From Mucilaginibacter gossypiicola (GTDB lineage: Bacteria > Bacteroidota > Bacteroidia > Sphingobacteriales > Sphingobacteriaceae), in NCBI RefSeq assembly GCF_900110105.1, contig NZ_FOCL01000001.1, positions 1 through 64,000 of the forward strand: a DNA stretch of 64,000 nucleotides, given 5' to 3'. The notes under the pieces were generated by a model that saw only the letters and a program-made list of their open reading frames with translations, had not been told where the DNA came from and made no database searches. Positions 18,224-28,305 of the stretch are shown here, in pieces (position 1 is the first letter of the stretch; each line of letters opens with the position of its first letter). A program made the position numbers and the translations under genes.

Positions 18224-20590
18224 ATGTTTAGGAACTATTTAAAAATTGCATGGAGAAGCTTAATCAAAAATAAGCTTTATTCGGCCATCAATATTGGCGG
18301 TTTGGGAGTTGGTATGGCAGTGAGCTTTATGCTGCTGTTATATGTTTATAACGAATTTACCTATGATGGGTTTCACGAAAATAAAGACAGGTTATACTCG
18401 GTGTTCCGTAACCAGCCTTCTAACGGCGAAATATATACCAACAATTCGACCCCGGTACCGGCGGCTGGTGCATTGCAAAAGGATTACCCTGAAATAGAAA
18501 ATGTAGCCCGCGCAACATGGGGCGGAGATCAATTGTTTAATTACAATAACAAACCACTTAAGATTAATACATTGGTGGCCGATGAGGCGTTCCTGAATAT
18601 GTTTACGGTTCAATTTGTAAAAGGTAATAAAAGTGATGTTTTCAAAGATCCTTCTTCGATTATCCTTTCCGAGTCGGCGGCCAAATCAATCTTCGGTGAT
18701 GCAGATCCGATGGGCCAAACAGTTAAGGTTAACGCAAAAACGCCGTTAAAAGTAACCGGGATATTTAAAGATCTGCCTAAAAATTCAAGTTTCCGGTTTA
18801 AAGCATTCGAATCATGGAAAAAATATGAAGCCGATAACCAATGGATAAGGGAGTCGGGCTGGGGTAACTATTCATTCCAGACATTTGTATTGCTGAAACC
18901 AGGTACCGACGTAAATAAACTTAACAATAAGATTAGTAAACTGGTTGAACGATACGATCCTAATAACAAAGAAAACAAATTGTTTCTATACCCTTTTGTT
19001 AAAGGCCATTTGTATGGGCAGTTCAAAAACGGTGTGAATACCGGTGGTGCCATTGAGTATGTACGTTTATTCCTGTTTTTGGCGATAGGTATATTATTAA
19101 TTGCCTGTATTAATTTCATGAACCTTTCAACCGCCCGTTCAGAACGCCGCTCGCGCGAGGTTGGCATCCGCAAGGTAGTAGGTGCCCGCAGGATAGCCAT
19201 TATCCATCAGTTTTTAGGCGAATCGGTACTAACCGCATTCCTGTCGTTCGTTGTTGCGGTTTTAATTATGATGGCTACCATCAACTACTTTAACGAGATC
19301 ATAAATAAACAGCTAATTATTCCATTTACCAATGCCTGGGCCTGGGGTGCTGCCTTAATGGTTACTTTATTAACAGGCATATTAGCCGGCAGTTATCCGG
19401 CTTTATTTCTCTCGTCATTTAAACCAGTGAAGGTTTTAAAGGGAATCGGCAAAAGCGGTAAAAAAACACTGCACTCAAGGCAAGTGCTGGTTGTTGTTCA
19501 ATTTGTGTTTGCTACCTGTTTAATCCTATCCAGTATTTTGATCTATAAACAAATTACCTATATCAAGAACAGGCCTGTAGGTTATTCACAAAACGGATTG
19601 ATTGAAATTGATCTTGAAGATAACCTGGTTAAATCATTTGAAAGTTTCAGGAACGATATCATTGCTTCAGGAGCCGTAGTTGATGCAACCGAAGTATCGG
19701 GTTCTATTTCCAGTGCCAACAGTAGCAGCTGGGGTATCACATGGCCGGGACAATTACCGGGAGAAGATAAAATTCCTATCGATCAAATCGTTACTTCGTT
19801 CCACTTTATATCAACATACAAGCTTGAACTAATAAAAGGTCGCGATTATATACCAGGCCGCATGGCCGACTCACTATCGCTTATCATGAATGAATCGGCT
19901 GTGAAGTTGATGCGCCTGAAAGAACCGCTTGGGCAGATAGTGAAATGGCAGGGTCGTAATTGTACCGTGGTTGGCATTGTTAAAGACTTTGTTTGGGGTT
20001 CACCTTATGAACCTGTAAAGCCGGCCATCATTGGTTTCGATAAAAACTGGGCTAATATGATAGGTATACGTTTAAACCCCAACGCCCCGGTGTCAAAGAG
20101 TTTGGAATCTATTGAAAAGATCTATAAAAAATATAACCCTGAATTTCCTTTTGAATACAGATTTATTGATCAAAGTTTCGCCGATAAGTTTGATAATGAA
20201 AAACTGCTGGGTACGCTGTCAAGCTCATTCACAGTGCTTGCCATTATTATATCATGCTTAGGCTTATTTGGTTTGGCTTCATTCTCGGCCGAGCAACGTA
20301 AAAAAGAGATCAGTATCCGCAAGGTGCTTGGTGCAAGTATCAGCAGCCTGTGGTTCAACCTGTCTAAAGAGTTTTTAATATTGGTGATTATCTCTTTTGT
20401 CATTGGTTCGGCCCTGAGCTGGTATAACATGAGTAAATGGCTGCAGCATTATACCTACCGCACTGATATAAGTGCCTGGGTATTTATTGTAACTATCGCA
20501 ATAAGCATGGTTGTTTGCCTGCTTACCGTAAGCTGGCAGGCTATTAAAGCGGCACTGAGTAACCCGGTTAAGAGTCTAAAAAATGAGTAA
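18224..20590 (+). CDS. Permease P6, FtsX/MacB-type
   Basis: 788 residues. Helix 1 leads into NEFTYDGFHENKDRLY. The first periplasmic motif is ILSESAAKSIFGDADPMGQ, with Gln replacing the final Lys. The first loop is SREVGIRKVVGARR. The second-domain motif is VVGIVKDFVWGSPYEP, where an aromatic Trp and a Pro replace the F.SL pattern. The second loop is KKEISIRKVLGAS, with Ser for Gly after the Ile. The end of the last module has SAWVF instead of a WW pair, and the C-terminus is SNPVKSLKNE. In overall pattern (short early domain, FN(Y/F) and WPG motifs in the second domain) it groups loosely with P19 and P17. A 90-bp gap with AATGAAC words precedes it. Confidence 0.94.
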   Translation: MFRNYLKIAWRSLIKNKLYSAINIGGLGVGMAVSFMLLLYVYNEFTYDGFHENKDRLYSVFRNQPSNGEIYTNNSTPVPAAGALQKDYPEIENVARATWGGDQLFNYNNKPLKINTLVADEAFLNMFTVQFVKGNKSDVFKDPSSIILSESAAKSIFGDADPMGQTVKVNAKTPLKVTGIFKDLPKNSSFRFKAFESWKKYEADNQWIRESGWGNYSFQTFVLLKPGTDVNKLNNKISKLVERYDPNNKENKLFLYPFVKGHLYGQFKNGVNTGGAIEYVRLFLFLAIGILLIACINFMNLSTARSERRSREVGIRKVVGARRIAIIHQFLGESVLTAFLSFVVAVLIMMATINYFNEIINKQLIIPFTNAWAWGAALMVTLLTGILAGSYPALFLSSFKPVKVLKGIGKSGKKTLHSRQVLVVVQFVFATCLILSSILIYKQITYIKNRPVGYSQNGLIEIDLEDNLVKSFESFRNDIIASGAVVDATEVSGSISSANSSSWGITWPGQLPGEDKIPIDQIVTSFHFISTYKLELIKGRDYIPGRMADSLSLIMNESAVKLMRLKEPLGQIVKWQGRNCTVVGIVKDFVWGSPYEPVKPAIIGFDKNWANMIGIRLNPNAPVSKSLESIEKIYKKYNPEFPFEYRFIDQSFADKFDNEKLLGTLSSSFTVLAIIISCLGLFGLASFSAEQRKKEISIRKVLGASISSLWFNLSKEFLILVIISFVIGSALSWYNMSKWLQHYTYRTDISAWVFIVTIAISMVVCLLTVSWQAIKAALSNPVKSLKNE

Positions 20591-20610
20591 CCCCGTCATT
20601 TGGGCCACTT

Positions 20611-20651
20611 GGTCATTAAGTCATTGAATACTGACTAATGACTTAATGACC
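20611..20651 (+). repeat. Intergenic palindrome, P6-P7
   Basis: A perfect 15-bp inverted repeat, GGTCATTAAGTCATT (20611-20625) and AATGACTTAATGACC (20637-20651), with an 11-nt loop. It is the tightest of the GTCATT-type hairpins and lies 23 nt before the P7 start. Confidence 0.85.
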
Positions 20652-20674
20652 CGGCGACCTAATGATAAAAGAAC

Positions 20675-23059
20675 ATGCTTAGAAATTATTTAAAAACCGC
20701 CTGGCGTAATATTGTAAGCAATAAGTTTTACACCGCCATTAATGTAATAGGCTTAACCTTTGGCCTGGTAATAGGACTTTTCATGCTACTTTGGGTGCAG
20801 GATGAATTGAGCTTTGACGCTTTTAATAAAAAAGGGAAAGACATTTATCGTATTGGTATTGTTGGCGGTACCGAAGCCAGCAAGCAAATTTTTACCTATA
20901 TTATAGCACCTGTAGCAACTTTTGCAAAAAATGAGGTCCCTGAAGTAACGGACGGCGTGCGGATCATGAATATCGGCAATCCATCGTTCAGGTATAAAGA
21001 CAAGATCTTTAATGAAGACCATATAGCTTTTACTGATGCATCGTACTTTTCGGTCTTTGATTTTCCGATTATACAGGGAGATCGTAAAAATCCCTTTCCG
21101 GATAATAATTCGGTGGTGATAACCAAAAAAATTGCAGAGAAATATTTTGGCAAAGAAAATCCGATAGGCAAAACCATTACCTTAGGTAAAAGCGATAATT
21201 TTAAAGTTACCGGTGTTGTTGCCGATTACCCGGCAAACTCAAGTGTTACCTGTAATGTATTATTACCAATAAGCAAGTTTAATTACGAAGCTTATGTAAA
21301 ATCTGGCCGGAGCTATAACGGTACTTCCCGGATCTCATCTATGGATGCCGACTGGATCAATTTCAGTTTTGAAACTTACCTTTTGCTGAAACCGGGTACC
21401 GATATTCACAAACTGGAAAAGAAATTACAGGCCATCCACGAACATAACAAGCCCGACGATGCTCCTGTGCCATACCTGGCACAGCCGCTATTAAATATGC
21501 ACCTGTACAAAGCAGATGGGGGCGACGCTGGTATTTCTACGGTACGTACATTTGCAATAGTAGCTATTTTGATATTGGTGATAGCATGCATCAACTATGT
21601 AAACCTATCAACAGCGCGGTCAATGCTGAGAGCTAAGGAGGTGAGCATGCGAAAGATCATCGGAGCAGGTAAGCTGCAGCTATTTTTGCAGTTTATGATC
21701 GAAACTACGGTATTGTTTCTGATTGCTACTGTACTGGCTGTTGGTTTAATGTACGTGCTGATGCCTGTTTATAACGATTTTTCGGGCAAGCAATTGCAAA
21801 TTTCTCTTGGCAATTACCAGGTTGGGGGATATATCGCCTTAACGTTAGTGGCTACGTTGGCTGCATCAAGTATTTACCCGGCATTATTGCTTTCATCATT
21901 TGAGCCTTTGAAGGCACTTAAAGGGCGAATTACATCTGGCATAGGCAATGCGGCTTTCAGACGTGTATTGGTGGTTTTGCAGTTTACGGTATCAATTGTG
22001 CTTATCATCGGCACATTGATCATCGGCAAACAGTTAAGCTTTATCCGCAACCGCGATTTGGGATATGACAAGGAAAATGTGCTTACCTTTATGATGCAAG
22101 GCATGCAGGCACATTATGACGCTGCCAAAGCCGAGTTGTTAAAGCAACCGGGCATAATGGCAGTAACCCGTGGCAGTACCAATATTATTGATTATAACGG
22201 CTGGACAGGTGATAACGACTGGGACGGGAAACCAGCTAAGGCAAACCTGTTTTTTCACCCTATTGATGTTGATAAGGACTTTACCAGTTTCTTTAAAATC
22301 AAACTCAAAGAAGGAGCGCTGTTTACCGGGGCTGTTGCCGATTCAAATCACTTTATTGTTAATGAGGCAGCTATAGCTGCTATGGGGATGAAGGATCCGA
22401 TTGGTAAAAGTCTGAGGATCCAGAAAACCAAAGGTACCATCATCGGTGTAGTGAAAGATTTTAATTATACCACGGTTCGAAAGAAGATAGAACCTGCGGT
22501 ACTGACCTATCATACCCCGGGTGCCTATCGCATCTTCATTAAAACCACCGGCGGTGATGCGCAAAAAGCTATTAATGCAGCTCAAAGCATATGGAAACAA
22601 TATAATAATGATACGCCGCTTGATTATTCATTTTTAGACGAAAACTTTAGTCAGCTTTACAAAACTGAGGAGCGAACAGGTTCATTATTTAATGTGTTTT
22701 CGGCGTTGGCCATAGTAATATCATGTCTCGGCTTATTCGGGTTGGCAACCTATTCGGCACAGGTTAAAACCCGTGAGATAGGCATCCGTAAAGTGTTAGG
22801 TTCAAGTGTTGGCGGCATTATCCGTTTATTGGCAAGTGAGTTTGTGCTGCTCATCATTATTTCTATCCTGATAGCAGTACCTATAGCCTGGTACTCCATG
22901 AGTAACTGGCTGCAGGATTTTGCCTATAAAATTGATATGACTGTTTGGATTTTCCTGCTTGCCGGCGGCGGTGCAACGCTGATTGCCCTGGCTACCATCA
23001 GTATTCAATCTATAAAAGCAGCATTGGCAAACCCGGTTAAAAGTTTGAGAGCGGAATAA
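20675..23059 (+). CDS. Permease P7, FtsX/MacB-type; end of the first transcription unit
   Basis: 794 residues. It shares with P1 the WVQ(E/D)ELS(Y/F)D helix-1 exit, the SKQ motif, an SMR(A/S)KEVS.RKIIGA first loop and NDWDGKPAK in the second domain, so P1 and P7 look like paralogs now separated by five other genes. The first periplasmic motif is VITKKIAEKYFGKENPIGK. The second-domain motif is VVKDFNYTTVRKKIEP (the SL pair replaced by TV). The second loop is REIGIRKVLGSS, with Ser for Ala. The last helix pair has MTVWIF rather than WW. It is the last gene before the internal promoter module at 23161. Confidence 0.95.
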   Translation: MLRNYLKTAWRNIVSNKFYTAINVIGLTFGLVIGLFMLLWVQDELSFDAFNKKGKDIYRIGIVGGTEASKQIFTYIIAPVATFAKNEVPEVTDGVRIMNIGNPSFRYKDKIFNEDHIAFTDASYFSVFDFPIIQGDRKNPFPDNNSVVITKKIAEKYFGKENPIGKTITLGKSDNFKVTGVVADYPANSSVTCNVLLPISKFNYEAYVKSGRSYNGTSRISSMDADWINFSFETYLLLKPGTDIHKLEKKLQAIHEHNKPDDAPVPYLAQPLLNMHLYKADGGDAGISTVRTFAIVAILILVIACINYVNLSTARSMLRAKEVSMRKIIGAGKLQLFLQFMIETTVLFLIATVLAVGLMYVLMPVYNDFSGKQLQISLGNYQVGGYIALTLVATLAASSIYPALLLSSFEPLKALKGRITSGIGNAAFRRVLVVLQFTVSIVLIIGTLIIGKQLSFIRNRDLGYDKENVLTFMMQGMQAHYDAAKAELLKQPGIMAVTRGSTNIIDYNGWTGDNDWDGKPAKANLFFHPIDVDKDFTSFFKIKLKEGALFTGAVADSNHFIVNEAAIAAMGMKDPIGKSLRIQKTKGTIIGVVKDFNYTTVRKKIEPAVLTYHTPGAYRIFIKTTGGDAQKAINAAQSIWKQYNNDTPLDYSFLDENFSQLYKTEERTGSLFNVFSALAIVISCLGLFGLATYSAQVKTREIGIRKVLGSSVGGIIRLLASEFVLLIIISILIAVPIAWYSMSNWLQDFAYKIDMTVWIFLLAGGGATLIALATISIQSIKAALANPVKSLRAE

Positions 23060-23063
23060 GTGT

Positions 23064-23147
23064 TTAGAGGTTGGAGATTAGAGATTAGAGATCAGGACTG
23101 TGATTGCCAATGAGTTTTTAAACTAATCTCTGATCTCCAACCTCTAA
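23064..23147 (+). repeat. 25-bp inverted repeat after P7 (AGATTAG-type words)
   Basis: Arms 23064-23088 and 23123-23147 pair over 25 bp with one mismatch around a 34-nt loop. The words GAGATTAG and CTAATCTC repeat within the arms. It follows the P7 stop (23059) and precedes the next promoter module, so it may serve as a transcript-end structure. There is no T-run directly after it. Related words occur after P16 and P21. Confidence 0.8.
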
Positions 23148-23160
23148 TCTCTTCTGGATA

Positions 23161-23269
23161 TCGTTCACATTCGCACTGTAAGTGTTCCATTACCGAACGG
23201 TTTTATTTCTGTTTGTTTTTATTAATGTGCTGATATTTAATTGTTTGTATAATTGGTATGGGTTTTAAT
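23161..23269 (+). promoter_or_regulatory. Module E: activator sites plus sigma-54-like promoter before P8
   Basis: Site 2 is TGTTCCATTACCGAACG (23183-23199). Site 1 (23161-23177, TCGTTCACATTCGCACT), exactly 22 bp upstream, is degenerate but keeps the inner C, A, CG and AC positions. TGGTATG starts at 23254, 71 bp after site 2 begins, with TTAA at the -12 spacing. The 5' leader before the P8 ATG would be only about 15 nt. This is the weakest of the five modules because of site 1. Confidence 0.5.
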
Positions 23270-23294
23270 ATTTTAGTAGTATAAACCATTTACC

Positions 23295-25685
23295 ATGTTA
23301 CGTAATTACATTAAAATAGCTTGGAGAAACCTCATTAAACATAAGGTTTTTTCGTTTATCAATATCTTCGGCTTAGCTACGGGTATTGCAGCGTTCTGGC
23401 TTATCAGCCTTTATGTGGTTGATGAATGGAGTTACGATCGTTATAACCTCAAATCTGATCGTATTTTTCGTGTAGTACAACATGGTACCTGGAATGGAGG
23501 TAAATTCAATCTTGCAGTTACTTCGCCGCCATATGCCCCGGCCTTAAAAAATGATTATGCCGAAGTGGAAGATGCTATCCGTATTGATGCTGAAGGGGGA
23601 GGAAAGATTACCTATGGCGAAAAGCAGATTAACGAGGGGGCGATGTTGTTTACAGATAAAGGCTTCTTTAATCTTTTTACCCATCACTTTTTATCTGGCG
23701 ATCCCAACACCGCTTTAACCAAGCCCCAAAGCATTGTGCTTACTAAAACCCTTGCCGAAAAACTATTTGGTAACACTGCAGATGCTTTGGACAAAACAAT
23801 ACTCATCGAAAACAACCCGAGTACCGTTACCGGGGTAATTGACGATGTACCTGCCAACTCACAATTTACATTTAGTGCCCTTCGCTCGTTACCTGATGGA
23901 TATACTGATGGCTGGGCCAATTCGCATGTCTACACTTATTTGCTGCTGAAAAACCATGATGACTTTAAAAAGATCCAGGCTGGTTCTGACGTATTTTTTA
24001 ACAAATACTTAAAGGGGCCGCTCGGGGCCATGCAGTATCGCATGGAACTACAGCCACTTACGTCAATTCACCTTAACTCTAATCTTGATTACGAACTGGG
24101 CAGCAATGGCAATATAACCTATGTATATGTATTCGGTATTGTAGCGCTGCTGATACTTGCTATCGCCGTTATTAATTATGTAAACCTAACTACAGCACGT
24201 TCATCAATCCGTATTAAAGAGATTGGTGTGCGTAAAGTAATTGGCTCCAGCAAAAAACAGCTGATCATGATGTTTTTTGCCGAATCAGTTTTGTTTACTG
24301 TTATCGCTGCCCTGATAGCGTCTGTGATCGTGCAGTTTTTATTGCCATATTTCAACCGGCTCTCTGGTAAAAATCTGGTGCTATTACAATTTGGTTTCAG
24401 CAAAACGGTTGTCATATTCGGCTTATTTGCCTTATTAACTGGTGTTTTAAGCGGATTGTATCCAGCATTGTTCTTATCGGGGTTCCGTACCATAGCTGCT
24501 ATGAAGGGACAAATGGGCAGCCAGGTTGCCACCATTGTGTTCAGGAAATCATTGGTAGTATTTCAGTTTGTGATCACCATTGTCATGATAGCCGGATCAT
24601 GTATCATCTACAGGCAGCTGCATTATGTCATGAACAAGGACCTTGGCTTTAATAAAGCCCAGACACTTACATTTCATATCAGCGATAAATCTGCACGGAC
24701 AAAGATTGCTGCTATCAAAAGTCAGTTATTGCAAAATCCGGCTGTTGAGGCTGTTGGTATTGCCGGCAATCCAATTGGCAATAACGATATCGGTTCAAGC
24801 AATTTCAATATCGGTGCCGATGGAAAAGCCAATTCTGAATCAAAGATGGTTGAGAACCTCATTATTGATGAGGATTTCATACCAACCCTGCAGGTGAAGC
24901 TGGCCAAAGGGCGCAATTTTTCATCGGATATGAGTACCGACCGACTTGAATCAATTATTGTAAACCAAACGCTGGTTAACGAGATGGGCTGGAAGGATGC
25001 CATCGGCCGCTCTGTAAGGGTTGGGGTAGATGATAAAGGCAATGTGATCAGCCGGAAAATAATTGGTGTAGTTAAAGATTTTAACACTTATTCGTTACAG
25101 CACAAGGTTGCACCAATGATGTTATATCTGCCATTTACCGCCAATGATGAGGACAATATGTATATCCGGGTTGGCAAAAACAACATTCCTGCAACCCTCG
25201 ACTATATCAGCAAAGTTTACGGCCGTTTTGATATCGAAAACAAGGTTGAGTTCCATTTCCTCGATCAAAATTTTGCCAAACAATACCAATCCGAACAGAA
25301 GCAGGGTAATATCCTGCTCATATTTACCATACTGGCTATCAGTATAGCTTGCCTTGGCCTGTTTGGCCTGGTGACCTTTACAGCCGAGCAAAGGGTAAAG
25401 GAAATTGGTATCAGGAAAGTTTTAGGTGCAAGTGTAACCTCTATAGTTACCCTGTTGTCAAAAGATTTGATGAAGTTGGTAGTAATAGCCACATTGATTG
25501 CATCGCCGCTGGCCTGGTACGGCATGAGCAAATGGTTACAAAGCTTTGCTTATCGCGTAGATATTAACTGGTGGATTTTCGCTGTAGCAGGCGTGTTGGC
25601 GGTTATTGTTGCTTTTGTAACCGTGAGCGTACAGTCAGTAAGGGCAGCGAATGCTAACCCGGCGAAGAGCCTTAAAAGTGAATAG
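23295..25685 (+). CDS. Permease P8, FtsX/MacB-type; first gene of the second permease block
   Basis: 796 residues, directly downstream of promoter module E. Helix 1 exits into VVDEWSYDRYN, with Trp where others have Leu. The first periplasmic motif is VLTKTLAEKLFGNTADALDK. The first loop is KEIGVRKVIGSSKK. The second-domain motif is IIGVVKDFNTYSLQHK, preceded by an unusual VDDKGNVISR stretch. The second loop is KEIGIRKVLGAS and the tail NANPAKSLKSE carries Ala in place of the usual Val or Ile. It has no obvious close duplicate in the array. It belongs to the general group with P11, P13 and P21. Confidence 0.95.
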   Translation: MLRNYIKIAWRNLIKHKVFSFINIFGLATGIAAFWLISLYVVDEWSYDRYNLKSDRIFRVVQHGTWNGGKFNLAVTSPPYAPALKNDYAEVEDAIRIDAEGGGKITYGEKQINEGAMLFTDKGFFNLFTHHFLSGDPNTALTKPQSIVLTKTLAEKLFGNTADALDKTILIENNPSTVTGVIDDVPANSQFTFSALRSLPDGYTDGWANSHVYTYLLLKNHDDFKKIQAGSDVFFNKYLKGPLGAMQYRMELQPLTSIHLNSNLDYELGSNGNITYVYVFGIVALLILAIAVINYVNLTTARSSIRIKEIGVRKVIGSSKKQLIMMFFAESVLFTVIAALIASVIVQFLLPYFNRLSGKNLVLLQFGFSKTVVIFGLFALLTGVLSGLYPALFLSGFRTIAAMKGQMGSQVATIVFRKSLVVFQFVITIVMIAGSCIIYRQLHYVMNKDLGFNKAQTLTFHISDKSARTKIAAIKSQLLQNPAVEAVGIAGNPIGNNDIGSSNFNIGADGKANSESKMVENLIIDEDFIPTLQVKLAKGRNFSSDMSTDRLESIIVNQTLVNEMGWKDAIGRSVRVGVDDKGNVISRKIIGVVKDFNTYSLQHKVAPMMLYLPFTANDEDNMYIRVGKNNIPATLDYISKVYGRFDIENKVEFHFLDQNFAKQYQSEQKQGNILLIFTILAISIACLGLFGLVTFTAEQRVKEIGIRKVLGASVTSIVTLLSKDLMKLVVIATLIASPLAWYGMSKWLQSFAYRVDINWWIFAVAGVLAVIVAFVTVSVQSVRAANANPAKSLKSE

Positions 25686-25706
25686 GCATTGTGTCATTTG
25701 CTTCGC

Positions 25707-25761
25707 GTCATTAGGTCATTAAATGATTTGAAAAGCGAAGAAGATAAAATGACTTAATGAC
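25707..25761 (+). repeat. Intergenic GTCATT/AATGAC palindrome, P8-P9
   Basis: Arms 25707-25720 and 25748-25761 pair 13 of 14 bp. Additional AATGAC words continue to 25777, just before P9. Confidence 0.75.
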
Positions 25762-25784
25762 CCAATGACTTAATGATTTGAATT

Positions 25785-28205
25785 ATGTTTAGAAATTACT
25801 TAAAAACAGCATTCCGTACCCTGCGTAAAAACGTGGGGTTTACGGTTATAAATATATTGGGGCTGGCCCTTGGCCTGGCTACCTGCCTGATGATTGTGCT
25901 TTATGTAGCCGACGAGTTGAGCTACGACCGTTTTAACGATAAAGCCAATCGCACATACCGTGTTAACGAAGACCTGAAATTTGGTAACAACAACGTATTA
26001 TATGCGGTTGCAATGCCGCCACTGGCTCAGGCGCTAAAAACAGACCTACCGGAGGTGGAAGAAGCAACAAGGCTTAAAGCTGCTGGAGGTTTTCATGCCA
26101 AAAAAGGTAATGAAAGCATCCTTGAGTATGGTACCGTTTATGCCGATCCATCGGTTTTTAATGTGTTTACGTTGCCCATGGTTAATGGTAACCCGGCTAC
26201 GGCTTTGAAGGAGCCTAACACCGTAGTGATCACCGAAAGCGCAGCAAAAAAATATTTTAACAGTACCAATGCCGTAGGGAAAACACTTGCTATTGATAAT
26301 AACCAGTTATTAAAAGTTACCGGAGTGATAAAGGACTTGCCAAAGCAATCACACTTTCATTTTGATTTTTTTATGTCGATGGTGAGCTGGCCTGACAGCC
26401 GTTCGGGGGAATGGCTAAGGAGCGATTACAATACTTACGTTGTATTAAAACCGGGTACAGATTACAAGCTATTTGAGAAAAAGTTAGCTGCTTTGCTGAA
26501 AAAATACAGCGAGGGGCAAATGCAAACGGCCTTACACGTAAATATTGCTGATTTTGAAAAAAGCGGCAGTTATTTCAGGCTTAACCTTACCCCGTTAACT
26601 GATATTCATCTGCACTCAAACCGTACCGGTGAGTTAGGCAGCAATAGCTCGGCACAGTATGTTTATATATTTTCGGCCATAGCCATATTTATATTGCTTA
26701 TAGCTGGCATCAACTTCATGAACCTGTCAACGGCACGTTCGGCTAACAGGGCAAGGGAGGTTGGTGTACGCAAGGTTTTAGGTTCCCCACGCAAATATTT
26801 AATAGCGCAATTTTTAACCGAATCAGTACTGGTGACTCTGGCAGCGGCAGTTATTGCTTTTTTTGCCGTATTACTTTTATTGCCGCTGTTTAATCAGGTA
26901 TCAGGAAAGGAATTGGTTGTTGGTTCGCAAACCTTAGCCTGGTTGTTGCCAGCGTTACTATTAATTGTTTTGGTAGTAGGTTTCGCCGCAGGCTCATATC
27001 CTGCTTTTTTCCTCTCGGCATTTCAACCCATTAATGTGTTAAGCGGTAAACTGGCCGGTGGCTTCAAAGGTAGCTGGCTCAGGAGTGTATTGGTTGTGTT
27101 CCAGTTTTCTATTTCGATATTTCTCATCATTGGTACCATCGTTATCTATAATCAGCTTAACTATATTCAAACCAAAAACCTGGGATATAACCGCAACCAG
27201 GTACTTGTTATCAATAATGCATTTGAGTTGGGTAGCCATACCAAAACTTTTAAAAATGAAGTAAAGCAATTACACGGCGTGGTTAACGCAACTTTAACAG
27301 GTTATTTACCAACCGGTAAAAACCGGGGAACATCTATTTTTTACAAAGAAGCGGCAGCTGATCAAAAAACTGCCCTGTTTCCGCAAAGCTGGCGGGTAGA
27401 TGCAGATTACATCAATACTCTTGGTATGAAGATCTCCGCCGGGCGCGATTTTTCGGCAAATATGCCAACTGATTCTACCGGGCTTGTAATCAACGAAACA
27501 GCTGCCAAATTTTTAGGCTTTACCAATCCGGTTAATAAAATCCTGTACCGTAATATGGACGGCAACCGCGATCATATAAAAGCTTATCATATTATAGGCG
27601 TAGTTAAGGATTTTAATTTCAACTCGCTGAGGGAAAACATCAGTCCGATGATTTTTTTAATGGACGAAGACAACGGTAACCTGAGCGTCAGGTTAAATAC
27701 AGCTAATTTGCCGGCCCTTATCGATCAGATAAAAACCAAATGGCAGGGTATGACGCAGAGCCAGTTCAGCTACTCGTTTATGGATCAGGATTTTGACGCC
27801 AACTACCGGGCCGAGCAACGAACTGGTACCATATCCATCATATTTACCGTACTGGCTATTTCCATTGCCTGCCTCGGTTTGTTTGGCTTAGCTGCATATG
27901 CAGCCGAGCAACGCACCAAAGAAATCGGGATCCGCAAAGTACTTGGCGCAAGCGTATCCGCTATAGTAAATACCTTATCAAAAGATTTTATAAAACTGGT
28001 ATTGATTTCTATTGCCATTACAACGCCTTTAGCCTGGTATTTAATGAACAAATGGCTGCAGGATTTTGCATATCGTATCAGCATACAATGGTGGGTATTG
28101 GTACTGGCGGGGGCGGGCGCCGTGGTAATAGCTATTGTAACAGTAAGTTTTCAATCTGTAAAGGCAGCCCTGGCAAACCCGATTAACAGCTTGAAAAATG
28201 AGTAA
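25785..28205 (+). CDS. Permease P9, FtsX/MacB-type (tandem duplicate with P10)
   Basis: 806 residues. It starts MFRNYLKTAFRTLRKNVGFT, nearly identical to P10. First periplasmic motif VITESAAKKYFNSTNAVGK: the conserved FGN is FNS here and FNT in P10, a shared change that marks the pair. First loop REVGVRKVLGSPRK, where the Pro is unique to this copy. Second-domain motif IIGVVKDFNFNSLREN, preceded by a YRNMDGNRDHIKAYH segment with counterpart in P10. Second loop KEIGIRKVLGAS, tail NPINSLKNE. The slightly longer length than P1 comes from the first domain (about 200-275). Confidence 0.95.
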   Translation: MFRNYLKTAFRTLRKNVGFTVINILGLALGLATCLMIVLYVADELSYDRFNDKANRTYRVNEDLKFGNNNVLYAVAMPPLAQALKTDLPEVEEATRLKAAGGFHAKKGNESILEYGTVYADPSVFNVFTLPMVNGNPATALKEPNTVVITESAAKKYFNSTNAVGKTLAIDNNQLLKVTGVIKDLPKQSHFHFDFFMSMVSWPDSRSGEWLRSDYNTYVVLKPGTDYKLFEKKLAALLKKYSEGQMQTALHVNIADFEKSGSYFRLNLTPLTDIHLHSNRTGELGSNSSAQYVYIFSAIAIFILLIAGINFMNLSTARSANRAREVGVRKVLGSPRKYLIAQFLTESVLVTLAAAVIAFFAVLLLLPLFNQVSGKELVVGSQTLAWLLPALLLIVLVVGFAAGSYPAFFLSAFQPINVLSGKLAGGFKGSWLRSVLVVFQFSISIFLIIGTIVIYNQLNYIQTKNLGYNRNQVLVINNAFELGSHTKTFKNEVKQLHGVVNATLTGYLPTGKNRGTSIFYKEAAADQKTALFPQSWRVDADYINTLGMKISAGRDFSANMPTDSTGLVINETAAKFLGFTNPVNKILYRNMDGNRDHIKAYHIIGVVKDFNFNSLRENISPMIFLMDEDNGNLSVRLNTANLPALIDQIKTKWQGMTQSQFSYSFMDQDFDANYRAEQRTGTISIIFTVLAISIACLGLFGLAAYAAEQRTKEIGIRKVLGASVSAIVNTLSKDFIKLVLISIAITTPLAWYLMNKWLQDFAYRISIQWWVLVLAGAGAVVIAIVTVSFQSVKAALANPINSLKNE

Positions 28206-28217
28206 AACCTCACCCAA

Positions 28218-28302
28218 CCCTCTCCAAAGGAGAGGGCTTACAAGTGGGTTATAATATCTTAATATTAATTAAATCCCTCCCTGTTGGGGAGGTTAGGAGG
28301 GG
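28218..28302 (+). repeat. Two GC-rich hairpins between P9 and P10
   Basis: CCCTCTCC-AAA-GGAGAGGG (28218-28236) is a perfect 8-bp stem. CCTCCC (28276-28281) pairs with GGGAGG (28287-28292) and is followed by AGGAGGGG (28295-28302), the likely ribosome site of P10, so the second hairpin could affect P10 translation. The wording differs entirely from the other gap repeats. It resembles dispersed CCTCTCC-type palindromes that I recall from Bacteroidota genomes (recall, not checked). Confidence 0.7.
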
Positions 28303-28305
28303 TCC

